This document shows positions 35,611-44,733 of a DNA stretch of 64,000 nt, one piece after another. The stretch spans positions 124,001-188,000 of the forward strand of contig JAHHHT010000003.1 in assembly GCA_019359235.1 (NCBI GenBank), written 5' to 3'. Origin of the DNA: Oscillatoria princeps RMCB-10. GTDB lineage: Bacteria; Cyanobacteriota; Cyanobacteriia; Cyanobacteriales; Oscillatoriaceae. A program made the position numbers and the translations under genes. Position 1 is the stretch's first letter, and each line of letters opens with the position of its first letter. The notes beneath the pieces were generated by a model. The model searched no databases. It was given only the letters and a program-made list of their open reading frames with translations, and was not told the DNA's origin.

Positions 35611-36446
35611 CTGTAGTGAATTTATTCCAATTTGTGATTGGGCGACCAAATATTTTGTATCCAATGGCACGCTTTCCCGACCCTACGCTCACCGGCTTTC
35701 TCAGTACCTCACAAAGGATGAGAAATGGTATAATGGAACCTTTTTTATAGCAAAGCGCTGTCTGGCTCCAAAAAACAGGTACGGTATGGCTCTGGTTTCG
35801 CTGAAAATTTTTCATCTGGAGCTCGCCGGCAACGCCGTATATGAAAACAAAGAGATTGTAGCAGCTTTTGCAGCCAGTTTTAGATGGGCTTAACAAAACA
35901 ATACATTTTCTCGGCCCTTGCCGACATCACTCCCTGCTGGAAGATTAACCAAATGTCCCCCCCGCCCCCCGCCCCGATCCAGAGGGGTGAAGCCCCAGAG
36001 GGGGTTGACTTTTCCCTCTCCCCTTTTCCCTTATGGGCGATCTTGGGGTGGAAAGGGAGTCAAGGCTTTAATGTGGCCATTCTGGCAGTAGCGTTCCGGA
36101 GGAACGCACCCCATTGACCTGCCGGTCAGTTTGTGATACAATTTTCGATAACAAACAGGCTCTTGGCTGCCTGCTGTTTAATACCTGTTATCCGCACAAG
36201 CGCACTCAGGTAGTGATTGACAGCTGCAAGCTGTCTTAATTGCTGCCCCACACGCCCGCGAGCGGTGGCACATCGTCAAGTCCCGGAGTATATTCCCCTC
36301 GCTCACTCGCTCCAGCCCGGGAGCGAGAATTGCACGCTCGCTGTCAGAATAATTTACGCAAAACGAGAGTGTATTGAAAGGGACTTGCCACTGAACTGCT
36401 AGCGCCGAGAAGTGGCCAATGGGAAAACGTTCCAAGTTAGAAGAAA
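35611..36446. other. intergenic region, 836 bp
   Basis: No gene is convincing. A CCAGAGGGGTGAAGCCCCAG hairpin (about 35980-36000) and a GTAGCGTTCC / GGAACGCACCCC palindrome half (36090-36113) are the only repeats. The stretch 36120-36440 may carry the promoter of the following AAA-like gene, but no consensus is clear. Confidence 0.5.
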
Positions 36447-37808
36447 ATGACGGTTGATCAACTCATAGAACTCCTTAACGCCAGCCTGCCAAAACCCTTG
36501 ACTCCTGTGCAAGAATGGCTGCTGCGCTCGGCTTGGGAAAACAAAACCTACAGCAGCATGGCGGCTGAAAAGCACTATGCAGAAGACTATTTGCGGAAAA
36601 TTAGCGGTGAGTTGTGGTCTAAACTGAGCGACTTTTGGGGAGAACCGATCGCCAAACTCAATTTGCGCTCCACCCTGGAGTCTCGCCAACTGACCAAATC
36701 CCAGCAGCAATTAATCCAGCAAGACCGCAGCCAAAAAAGGGGTTCAACTCTAGCGCCCCCAACCCTGGAATTTCCCAGCGGGCCGGTGGCGCTGGACTCC
36801 AAATTTTACATCGAGCGCCCCCCTACAGAAGAACTGGCCTACTCGGCAATTACTCAGCCGGGGTGCGTCCTCAGAATCAAAGCTCCCAGAAAAATGGGGA
36901 AAAGCTCGCTGAAGCTGCGCATTCTCCAACGCGCCGCCTCTCTGGGCTACCGCACCGCCAGCGTGGACTTCCAGCAAGCCGACGCCGGAGTTTTTTCCAG
37001 CCTCAACGCATTTTTGCGCTGGTTTTGCGCTAATGTCAGCGAGGAGTTGGGGTTGGAAGAGAAACTCGACGATTATTGGAAGCAAGAGATTGGCAGCAAA
37101 GTCAGCTGCACCATCTATTTTCAAAAATATTTGCTGGCCTCAAGTAAAGGGCCGGTCGTTTTGACATTGAATGAGGTCAATCGAGTTTTTGAATATCCTG
37201 AAATTGCCAAAGACTTTTTGCCAATGCTGCGGTACTGGCACGAACAGGCCAAACGGGTTCAGGTCTGGCAAAACCTCCGGCAAGTCGTCGTTTACTCGAC
37301 AGAAATTTATATCCCCCTAAACCTCAACCAATCTCCGTTTAACGTCGGGGTGGTGCTGAAATTACCGGTGTTTACTGTGGGGCAAGTGCAAAATTTAGCT
37401 GAGCGGCACGGACTCGACTGGACAGACTCAAAAGCCGCCAAGCAGCTCAGGGAAATGGTCGGGGGCAATCCCTACCTGGTGCGCGTCGCGCTCTACTCCA
37501 TCTGTCGGGGAGATGTGGGGTACAGTCAGCTCTTGCAAAAGCCGGCTGCGGCGGGGGGAATTTACAGCGACCACTTGCGGAGCCTGTTAGTAGCTCTGCA
37601 ACAAGAACCGGAACTGACTGCCGGTCTTAAAGAAGTCATTTCTGCGGACAGGGGGGTGAAGTTAGCGCCCCTCCTGGCCCACAAATTAGACAGCATGGGG
37701 CTGGTCAATTTGGAGGACGGACTCTGCACGCCGGCGTGCAAGCTGTACCGCCTGTATTTTGCCGAGCAATTCCTAGATGGCTCTAAGTTGCGAGAATTCC
37801 CATGTTGA
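36447..37808 (+). CDS. AAA-like (AAA_35-type) NTPase with N-terminal helical domain, altered Walker B
   Basis: Residues 1-75 form a helix-turn-helix-like N-terminal region (LIELLNASLPKPLTPVQEW, YAEDYLRKISGELWSKLSDF), similar to the N-termini of cyanobacterial vWA-MoxR-associated proteins. Residues 105-440 are an AAA-like domain: P-loop APRKMGKSSLKLRIL (GKSS 151-154), then VVLTLNEVNRVFEYPEIAKD where homologues as I recall them read LDEVDRVF, and STEIYIPLNLNQSPFNVG. Both Walker B-region aspartates are Asn (242, 245), so Mg-ATP hydrolysis is doubtful. The frame stops at 37808, right where a GGDEF tail begins in another frame. It looks like a truncated regulator-NTPase. Confidence 0.85.
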   Translation: MTVDQLIELLNASLPKPLTPVQEWLLRSAWENKTYSSMAAEKHYAEDYLRKISGELWSKLSDFWGEPIAKLNLRSTLESRQLTKSQQQLIQQDRSQKRGSTLAPPTLEFPSGPVALDSKFYIERPPTEELAYSAITQPGCVLRIKAPRKMGKSSLKLRILQRAASLGYRTASVDFQQADAGVFSSLNAFLRWFCANVSEELGLEEKLDDYWKQEIGSKVSCTIYFQKYLLASSKGPVVLTLNEVNRVFEYPEIAKDFLPMLRYWHEQAKRVQVWQNLRQVVVYSTEIYIPLNLNQSPFNVGVVLKLPVFTVGQVQNLAERHGLDWTDSKAAKQLREMVGGNPYLVRVALYSICRGDVGYSQLLQKPAAAGGIYSDHLRSLLVALQQEPELTAGLKEVISADRGVKLAPLLAHKLDSMGLVNLEDGLCTPACKLYRLYFAEQFLDGSKLREFPC

Positions 37809-37986
37809 CGGGATGCCCGCTTCTGTGGTAACAGTTAGTTTAGGAGTGGCTTGCACGATTCCTAGCGCTGAAAGCTCTGCTGCTACTTTGGTGCGGGCGG
37901 CTGAGGAGGCGCTTTCTGAAGCAAAAAGAAAAGGGCGCGATCGCGTGGCTGTAAGCTCAGTTTTAGATTACGGATTAATGGATTGA
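37803..37986 (+). pseudogene. remnant of a GGDEF (diguanylate cyclase) domain
   Basis: The +1 frame relative to the upstream gene encodes VVTVSLGVACTIPSAESS, then LVRAAEEALSEAKRKGRDRV. This is the standard C-terminal end of a GGDEF domain (VTVSIGVA...LI..AD.ALY.AK..GRNRV). The catalytic GG(D/E)EF loop and about 120 upstream residues are absent. The remnant abuts the stop of the AAA-like gene and ends six bases before the next ATG. The simplest reading is that an AAA-GGDEF fusion lost most of its cyclase domain by deletion with a frame change. Confidence 0.75.
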
Positions 37987-37992
37987 CAGCCG

Positions 37993-40900
37993 ATGACAGC
38001 AGCTACATATCAAATCGGGGGCAGCTTGACCAATGACGACCCTTACTATGTTGTCCGCCAAGCTGACTCGGAACTCTACGAAGGCTTAATTGCGGGTGAA
38101 TTTTGCTATGTTTTCAACTGCCGGCAAATGGGAAAGTCTTCCCTCCTGGTCAGAACGATGCACCGCTTGGAGCGAGAAGGCTACCGCTGCGCGGCTATCG
38201 ACATGACGAATATTGGCACTGAGAACATTACCCCCTCTCAGTGGTATAAAGGCATCCTCTATGACCTGTGGCTGGGGTTTAACTTGCTGTCAGACCTTAA
38301 TTTTGGAGCGGGGGAGGGGCAAGAAGCGGACATTTCTGACATTCAGATGATGAGCCGGTTTATTGCTGACTTGCTAGGGGGACATTTCCCTGATGACCGG
38401 CTGGTGATTTTTATCGATGAAATTGACAGCCTTTTCAACTTGGACTTTGCCACGGACGATTTTTTTGCCTTGATTCGCTACTGCTACAATCAGAGAGCGA
38501 TTAACCCCAACTACAGGCGCATTACCTTCGCCCTGTTCGGCGTGGCCACTCCCAGCGATTTAATTGCCGATAAAACCCGCACGCCGTTTAATATTGGCAG
38601 AGCCATAGAACTGCACGGATTTCAGGAGCGGGAAGCCTCGGCGCTCGCGAAAGGGTTAGAAGGAAAAGTAGGCCAGCCGGCGGTCGCTATCAAAGAGATA
38701 TTGAAGTGGACGGACGGGCAGCCATTTTTAACGCAAAAATTGTGCGATTTGCTGGTGAAGCTAGCCGATAAGAAAGTAGCCGGTGGGGAAGATTTTTTTA
38801 AAATCTCTCTGGGGGCAGAGGCATTTTGGGTGGACTTAATTGTGCGAAACCGCGTGGCGCACAAGTGGGAGTCTCAGGATGACCCGGAGCATTTAAGGAC
38901 GATCCGCGATCGGATCACCAGAAACCAGCAACGCGCCGGTCGCTTGCTAGGCATTTACCAGCAAATTCTAGAAGAGGTGCCGGTGCCCGCCGATGACAGC
39001 CGAGAGCAGATAGAACTGTTGCTGTCAGGTTTAGTGGTCAAACAGGAAGGCGTATTGAATGTCAAAAACCTGATTTATCGAGAAGTATTTAACCGCGACT
39101 GGGTGGAAAAACAGCTCAATAGCCTGCGCCCTTACTCTCAGGCGTTTGATGCTTGGGTTGCTTCCAAACAGCAGGATACTTCGCGACTGTTGCGGGGACA
39201 GGCACTGATGGACGCCCAAATGTGGGCGCAGGGCAAAAGTTTGAGTGACTGGGATTACCAGTTTTTAGGTGCTAGCCAAGACCTCGACAGGCGAGAAGTC
39301 GAGATCCGATTAGAGGCGGCGCGGACTAAAGAAGTTGAAGCCCGACTGTTACTCAAGAAAAAGAGTGCGAAGCGTCAAAATATATTGATTGCGGGGCTCT
39401 CGCTGGCGCTGGCGTTTGCTGTGGGTGCGGGGACAGTAGCTTTCTCCGAGTACCGCAAAGCAATTATTAGCCAGCGCAACGAAAAAATAGGTAAAATTCA
39501 AGGGATGGCTAGATATTCAGAAGCCCTATTTGCCTTAGATAAAAGGTTAGATGCCTTAATTGAAGCGCTCAGGGGGAGACAAGAACTGCAAGACCTGCAC
39601 TTTAAAGAACCGCAGACCGAAAAAATGGTGGAGTTAGCTTTGCGGCGCTCCATAAATGGAGCTGTTGAATCTAACCGCTTTTCTGGCGAGGCAACTGTAA
39701 ATAACACATTAGACGTGAGTTCTGATGGCTCGATTATTGCTGTGGCAACAATCGAGCATGGCGTCCAAATTTGGCAGCGTGATGGCAGATTGCTTCGCAC
39801 CATTAAAGGACATAAAGGCCCAGTTCTAGGAGTTGCCATCAGCCCCAACGGTCAGCTCATTGCTTCAGCAAGCGGAGACACAACCGTCAAACTCTGGCAG
39901 CGTGACGGCACTCTGCTGAAAACGCTGGAAGGGCATAAGGCTCCAGCCAGCAAAGTAAAGTTTAGCCCTGACGGTGAACTGATTGTTTCGGCAAGTGCGG
40001 ACGGGACGCTAAAACTGTGGCGGCAAGATGGCACGTTGCTGAAGACTTTGACAGGGCATGGCGCGATCGTTACGGAAGTAATTTTTAGCCCGGACGGCGA
40101 GCTGATTGCCTCAGCTTCTGACAGCGGAACTGTCAAACTCTGGCAGCGAGATGGCACATTGCTGAAAAAGTTTTCAGATATTCAATCTCCTGTTTTAGCA
40201 ATTGCCTTTAGTCCTGACGGCAAAACCCTGGCAACAGGGAGTGGAGACGGCAGGTTGAAACTGTGGGACAGGGACGGCACTTTGTTAAGGACTTTCACAG
40301 CACATGATGCTGCAATTGGCGCACTGGCTTTCAGCCCAAATGGGCAGATAATAGTCTCTGGTTCTGACGACAAGACCCTCAAATTTTGGAGTCTTGACGG
40401 GAGTTTGCTGAGTGCCATTAAAGGCCATGACAGTACCGTTAAAGATATTGCATTTACTCGCAACGGCGAGACACTCGTCTCTGCATCTTGGGATGGCACT
40501 GTTAAACTCTGGAAGTTTCGCAATCCGTTGCTGACAATTCAGCGGGGACATACTGCTGGAATTTGGGGAGTTGCTTTTAGCTCCGACGGACAGCTAGTGG
40601 CTTCATCCAGTCCGAACGAAGTTTTCCTCTGGCGCAAGGTCGGTAACTGCCGGGGTGAGGCATTCGGGCAGGAAATCTCTGCTTGCCTTCAAAGTTTTTG
40701 CTCCCCATGCTTCGCCCTTACGCGCTTGCAAGGGCCTTACGCTCAGTTTGGCTCAGTTGCTATCAGCCCCGATGGCAAAAATATTGCTTTGGTTGGTGCG
40801 GATATGTCGGTCAAACTTTGGAGTCCCGAGGGCACATTGCTCAAAAGTATCAGAGGCCATCAGGGCGATATTAGGAGAGTCGCTTTTAGTCCTGACGGCA

Positions 40901-41688
40901 AGATTATTGCTTCTTCCAGTAGCGATAAGACAGTCAGACTGTGGCGGCTAGACGGAACGGAAATCGCTACTTTAAGAGGACACAAGGCTGGGGTTTGGGG
41001 GGTCGCTTTTAGTCCGGACGGTTCGACAATTCTCTCGACCAGCGGAGACAAGACCGTAAAGCTTTGGCCTTTGGCCTCTGTTTTGAATGAGCCAGCGAAG
41101 CTACATTCAAAATCCCAGGTCAAAAGTGACGGCACCTGTACGGGCGAAGTATCTGGGGCAACAATTTCTGGTGCGGACACCAATCTATTGCCCAAATGCT
41201 TCGTTCCCACAACTCTTGAAGGTCATAGCAGTGCGGTCATTAACGGAGCTTTCAGTCCTGACGGCGAGGTAATTGCTTCGGTTAGTGAAGACAAAACGGC
41301 TAAACTTTGGAGCCGGGACGGCACGTTATTGAATACTATTAAGGGACATACCGCTGGAATTTGGAGCGTAGCTTTTAGCCCTGACAGCCAGACAATCGCT
41401 ACAGGGAGTAATGACGGGACAATTAAACTCTGGAAGCGTGACGGCACTGAGATTGCCAACCTAATTGGACATAGCGCTGGAGTTAAGGCATTGGCTTTCA
41501 GTCCTGACGGCAAAACCCTGGCTTCGGCTTCTGAGGACAAAACAGTAATTTTCTGGGATTTAGAGCGGGCTGTAGCGCTCGATAAGGTACTGGCGTCTGG
41601 TTGCGATTGGGTGCGAGATTATCTGCGGACGAACGCTCAGCTGGAGGAGAGCGACCGCAAGTTGTGCGATGGCACCGGCAACCGCTAA
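37993..41688 (+). CDS. membrane-anchored AAA-like NTPase with WD40 propellers
   Basis: Residues 1-370 form an AAA_35-type NTPase with Walker A CRQMGKSSLLVRTMHRLE (GKSS 47-50) and an intact Walker B LVIFIDEIDSLF. A helical linker leads to one TM helix (ILIAGLSLALAFAVGAGTVAF, about 457-477), then about 14 WD40 repeats (VAFSPDGKTLAS..., TVKLWDRDGTLL) to residue 1200. Architecturally it resembles STAND-type sensors where a propeller reads a signal and an NTPase transmits it. Two WD40 loops carry translated palindromic repeats (about 40640-40745 and 41125-41215). It starts six bases after the GGDEF remnant, so it was probably co-transcribed with the upstream NTPase. No effector domain is visible. 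Confidence 0.9.
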   Translation: MTAATYQIGGSLTNDDPYYVVRQADSELYEGLIAGEFCYVFNCRQMGKSSLLVRTMHRLEREGYRCAAIDMTNIGTENITPSQWYKGILYDLWLGFNLLSDLNFGAGEGQEADISDIQMMSRFIADLLGGHFPDDRLVIFIDEIDSLFNLDFATDDFFALIRYCYNQRAINPNYRRITFALFGVATPSDLIADKTRTPFNIGRAIELHGFQEREASALAKGLEGKVGQPAVAIKEILKWTDGQPFLTQKLCDLLVKLADKKVAGGEDFFKISLGAEAFWVDLIVRNRVAHKWESQDDPEHLRTIRDRITRNQQRAGRLLGIYQQILEEVPVPADDSREQIELLLSGLVVKQEGVLNVKNLIYREVFNRDWVEKQLNSLRPYSQAFDAWVASKQQDTSRLLRGQALMDAQMWAQGKSLSDWDYQFLGASQDLDRREVEIRLEAARTKEVEARLLLKKKSAKRQNILIAGLSLALAFAVGAGTVAFSEYRKAIISQRNEKIGKIQGMARYSEALFALDKRLDALIEALRGRQELQDLHFKEPQTEKMVELALRRSINGAVESNRFSGEATVNNTLDVSSDGSIIAVATIEHGVQIWQRDGRLLRTIKGHKGPVLGVAISPNGQLIASASGDTTVKLWQRDGTLLKTLEGHKAPASKVKFSPDGELIVSASADGTLKLWRQDGTLLKTLTGHGAIVTEVIFSPDGELIASASDSGTVKLWQRDGTLLKKFSDIQSPVLAIAFSPDGKTLATGSGDGRLKLWDRDGTLLRTFTAHDAAIGALAFSPNGQIIVSGSDDKTLKFWSLDGSLLSAIKGHDSTVKDIAFTRNGETLVSASWDGTVKLWKFRNPLLTIQRGHTAGIWGVAFSSDGQLVASSSPNEVFLWRKVGNCRGEAFGQEISACLQSFCSPCFALTRLQGPYAQFGSVAISPDGKNIALVGADMSVKLWSPEGTLLKSIRGHQGDIRRVAFSPDGKIIASSSSDKTVRLWRLDGTEIATLRGHKAGVWGVAFSPDGSTILSTSGDKTVKLWPLASVLNEPAKLHSKSQVKSDGTCTGEVSGATISGADTNLLPKCFVPTTLEGHSSAVINGAFSPDGEVIASVSEDKTAKLWSRDGTLLNTIKGHTAGIWSVAFSPDSQTIATGSNDGTIKLWKRDGTEIANLIGHSAGVKALAFSPDGKTLASASEDKTVIFWDLERAVALDKVLASGCDWVRDYLRTNAQLEESDRKLCDGTGNR

Positions 41689-41745
41689 AATTCCTTATCC
41701 CAGACGCGATTACAGGCCGGTAATTGCCCGCTCGTTGGAGAGAAC

Positions 41746-41814
41746 TCTCAAAGCCCCCCTTTTTAAGGGGGGTTTGGGGGGATCTAGATGCAAAGACCTT
41801 GTAGGTAGCAACTT
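41746..41814. repeat. right half of the AAGTTGCTAC MITE
   Basis: CTCAAAGCCCCCCTTTTTAA continuing to GGATCTAGATGC and GTAGGTAGCAACTT matches 22379-22446 with few changes. The left terminal repeat is absent, so this is a deletion derivative. Confidence 0.8.
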
Positions 41815-41901
41815 GCGTTATATAAACTCGCCCCAGCTGGTTCACTAGAGAGCCGGTGCTAATCCAAAATCCGGGCCTGCAAAATCCAAAATTGGCTCCC
41901 C

Positions 41902-42531
41902 TTATTTTTTTATATCTGAAGGTAGCATATCCCACCGAAATTCAGCCAGCACGAGTAGAGAAATCACCATCACAGTTCCAGTGAATAGAAACTGCCAGCC
42001 GGCGACGCAGGGCAAAACCAAGATGGCGAGCAAGTGAGCGAAACCAGTGGCAAGAATGGCACGGGAATGCACGCCTAGCCCTGCCAACAAATAGCCAAGG
42101 GCGACCAACCCCAACCACAAGGAGCAAAGGTTAACTAACACCCAGCTCCAAGCCAGAAAAATGCCCAAATCGGTGAGGATAAGTCCAGCAAGCATGAGAA
42201 TTCCCCACAAATAGAGCACCCAACTGACGCGCTCCACTCTCACCCAATACTGCGACAAGCCTACCATCGCCGCCAGCCCGACTAAGCTGAGCGCTGACCA
42301 TAAACCGGCTTGCACCTTCCAACTGACGCAAAAAAACTGAGGCGTGACAAACATCGGTATGAGTAGCAAAGCCCAAACAATGCAAGCCAGGTCAATTCTG
42401 CTGTAAAATGTTGAATACAGCCGATGTTTTCCAATCTGGAAGTGGACGTGCCAAGGTTCTTGGTGATCGCCAAGAACGAGAGGCAGCGACTTGCGACGGA
42501 GAGGCGCTACGGAGCAATCAAAAAAGCTCAT
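41902..42531 (-). CDS. multi-pass membrane protein of unknown function
   Basis: The 209-residue protein starts MSFFDCSVAPLRRKSLPLVL and then has about six hydrophobic helices (for example IVWALLLIPMFVTPQFF, GLWSALSLVGLAAMVGLS, VLYLWGILMLAGLILTDLG, VNLCSLWLGLVALGYLLAGL). I recognise no transporter or enzyme motif. The ATG at 42531 is chosen because the longer upstream frame runs antisense through the EamA gene. The two genes are divergent with 73 bp between them and may share a control region. Confidence 0.75.
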   Translation of the reverse strand: MSFFDCSVAPLRRKSLPLVLGDHQEPWHVHFQIGKHRLYSTFYSRIDLACIVWALLLIPMFVTPQFFCVSWKVQAGLWSALSLVGLAAMVGLSQYWVRVERVSWVLYLWGILMLAGLILTDLGIFLAWSWVLVNLCSLWLGLVALGYLLAGLGVHSRAILATGFAHLLAILVLPCVAGWQFLFTGTVMVISLLVLAEFRWDMLPSDIKK

Positions 42532-42604
42532 ATTAGTTAAATTTATAGAACTCAGGACGTCAGATGCCTTATAATTTGATCGTGCCAGTTTACGAGGTAG
42601 TTGT

Positions 42605-43522
42605 ATGACCGCACCACTAGCAAAAAATAGCCAGCATTTCCAAGGCATTTTGCTGATGATTATGTCCAGCCTAATCTGGCCATCGATGCCGGTGGCGATC
42701 CATGAGGTAATCAGCACCGTTTCGCCATTTGTGCAAATCGCCACTCGCTTCACCATTGGGGCAGTCGTCTTTGCGCCGTTCGCTCGCAACCTGAACAGAA
42801 ACTTGATACGCGACGGGGCAATCCTCGGAGTGTTAATGTTTGCTGCCTTTGTTACCCAGACAGTGGCACTTGAGAGCATCCCTGCCAACCAAGCGTCATT
42901 CACCGTCGGTCTGGTAGTAATATTAATAACACTGTTCGAGGTGGTGTTCTACCGTCGCCTATCGCTTGTCGCTATCCTAGCTGCGGCGCTCGCCTTCACT
43001 GGAATCGGGATAATGAGCTGGCAGGCCGGTCCCCCTCCCATAGGCGCAGTTTGGATGCTTATTTGTGCCTTACTTATCGCGGCTACTGTCATCCTGCTTG
43101 AGAGAATCGCACCGCGCCATCCAGTTCTGCCACTCATTGTCGTTCAGATTTGGGTCATCGCAATTCTAAGTTGCCTGTTAGCCGCCCCCCAAATGGCCGG
43201 ACAGATTGAAGTCATTACCGCTAATTTAACGCACCCAAAGAATATCGTCGCTCTCCTCTACCTTGGCATAGTTGGGACTGGCACCGTTACCTGGTTGCAG
43301 GCAAAGGCACTGAGCCGGATCACAGCTTTTGAAGGTGGGCTAATCCAAACACTGGAGCCGGTTATCGGCTCGATTTACGCCTTCTTTCTACTGGGCGAAA
43401 CTTTCAGGATGAGCGGTTACGCCGGCGCAGTTCTGGTCATAGCGGGGATGATAATGGCTCTCAGCGAAAGAAAGGCCGATACTCTCAGCGCTCCCCCGCA
43501 AGAGCAGGAGAAAGGAGCGTAA
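42605..43522 (+). CDS. EamA/DMT-family transporter
   Basis: The 305-residue protein has ten predicted TM helices in two EamA halves. The first repeat starts GILLMIMSSLIWPSMPVAI with FVQIATRFTIGAVVFAPFAR, and the second ends ITAFEGGLIQTLEPVIGSIY with FLLGETFRMSGYAGAVLVIAGM, the closing motif of the family. DMT carriers export small metabolites, and the substrate cannot be predicted. The gene is adjacent and convergent to a secreted-protein gene. Confidence 0.9.
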   Translation: MTAPLAKNSQHFQGILLMIMSSLIWPSMPVAIHEVISTVSPFVQIATRFTIGAVVFAPFARNLNRNLIRDGAILGVLMFAAFVTQTVALESIPANQASFTVGLVVILITLFEVVFYRRLSLVAILAAALAFTGIGIMSWQAGPPPIGAVWMLICALLIAATVILLERIAPRHPVLPLIVVQIWVIAILSCLLAAPQMAGQIEVITANLTHPKNIVALLYLGIVGTGTVTWLQAKALSRITAFEGGLIQTLEPVIGSIYAFFLLGETFRMSGYAGAVLVIAGMIMALSERKADTLSAPPQEQEKGA

Positions 43523-43549
43523 GCGAGCAAAATCCAAAGAATTGTTAGC

Positions 43550-44629
43550 TTAGGGCCATTTGGGTATGTCCAGTGCGTGTTCCCACAGCCAGAAGTTGGC
43601 GGCATTCATCAGCGCATCGCTTTGCAGCCGCCCTGGATCTCTGAAAAAAGCTGAAGCAATTTTCCGATCTAGGATGTGGGTTGCCAGCAATCGCAGTGCT
43701 TTTGGCTCGTCGTCAAAAATCGACTCCCCAAAGACGATCCGATCTTCTCGCTCCCCTGCATCGCCCTGAAATTCGTTGAACACGCGCTCGAAATATTGAG
43801 TGACCACCTCACCGTGCCGCGCTTGATGAACGCTACAAATCACCACATAGGGCGATTGCCATTTCTCCTTCGCTAGCAAATTTTTGACCTTCTCATTGAT
43901 AAGTTCTAGTTCGGCAGCCGCCGCCTCATTCACACCTCGGACAATCTTGGGATTAACCAGGCGCACATAGCTGTTTAGTTTTTCGCTATTGATGCGCCCT
44001 TCTTCTAAAACATCACTTATGTATTCTATCGAGTCCGCCAGAAGTGCTTTCTGGTTTTCGACGACATTTGGAGACCAATTTTGTTCATTCAGACTCCTTA
44101 AGGTTTCTTGCAAGAGGTTGGAGCGCTCTCCCAAAAAATCCCTAAGATAATCTGTGAGCCTCTGACCTTCAAAGGATTGTAAAGTCGCGTAAAGGGTTAG
44201 GGGGTGATGCTCAATAGCCTTGAGCTGGTGATAGAGAGGAGGGATAAATTGTTGCTCTTCCCTAATCCCGTTGTGGTACAGGATTAGCTTTTTCATGGTA
44301 AAGAGAAGTACCGTTGGCCCTCCGGGTTGTCCAAAGGTAGAAGTTATTTCAGCAATTAATTTGTCATAGTCTTCGTGGAATGTTTGGTTGACCTCTGCCA
44401 ATATCCCGCTTTTCGGCTCAAAGGTAAATTGGTTCTCTTCACCGGCATCGCCACGCTCTGCGTCCAATTTTTGGCTGACCTCTCCCGCTAGAGTGCTTTG
44501 CGGAGAAAGTTCCTGGGCATTTGCACAACTTGGACTGCTGGCAAAGATGGCCAGAACAGAGAAAAACACCAGGCAGAAGGTTGCAAAGAGCTTAAAGATT
44601 TGGAAACGCCAACACGGATTAGTTAACAT
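43550..44629 (-). CDS. secreted protein of unknown function
   Basis: The 359-residue protein begins MLTNPCWRFQIFKLFATFCL and has a hydrophobic core (VFFSVLAIFASSPSCANA) with a likely signal peptidase site after ANA. The mature part is acidic and helical, with no motif I know. FTMKKLILYHNGIREEQQFI and IASAFFRDPGRLQSDALMNA are its most distinctive stretches. The ATG at 44629 is preferred to an upstream start because it begins the signal peptide. folA lies 105 bp upstream in the same direction, so co-transcription is possible. Confidence 0.7.
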   Translation of the reverse strand: MLTNPCWRFQIFKLFATFCLVFFSVLAIFASSPSCANAQELSPQSTLAGEVSQKLDAERGDAGEENQFTFEPKSGILAEVNQTFHEDYDKLIAEITSTFGQPGGPTVLLFTMKKLILYHNGIREEQQFIPPLYHQLKAIEHHPLTLYATLQSFEGQRLTDYLRDFLGERSNLLQETLRSLNEQNWSPNVVENQKALLADSIEYISDVLEEGRINSEKLNSYVRLVNPKIVRGVNEAAAAELELINEKVKNLLAKEKWQSPYVVICSVHQARHGEVVTQYFERVFNEFQGDAGEREDRIVFGESIFDDEPKALRLLATHILDRKIASAFFRDPGRLQSDALMNAANFWLWEHALDIPKWP

Positions 44630-44733
44630 CAACAATTTCAGGATTTTACACCTTTCTAGGGTAACACATTTTTCCCGCCCAGCAACCCGCCAGCTTTGGG
44701 AGCAGACTTTTGGCAAAAGTCCCCCAACCGAAA

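Noticed and set aside
37993-41688. Complete defence operon with effector
   Set aside because: No nuclease, protease, TIR or pore-forming effector domain is visible in either AAA-like protein. The assignment to defence stays a hypothesis.
42532-42903. 124-residue N-terminal extension of the membrane protein at 41902-42531
   Set aside because: It runs antisense through the start of the EamA transporter. The ATG at 42531 begins the hydrophobic protein proper.
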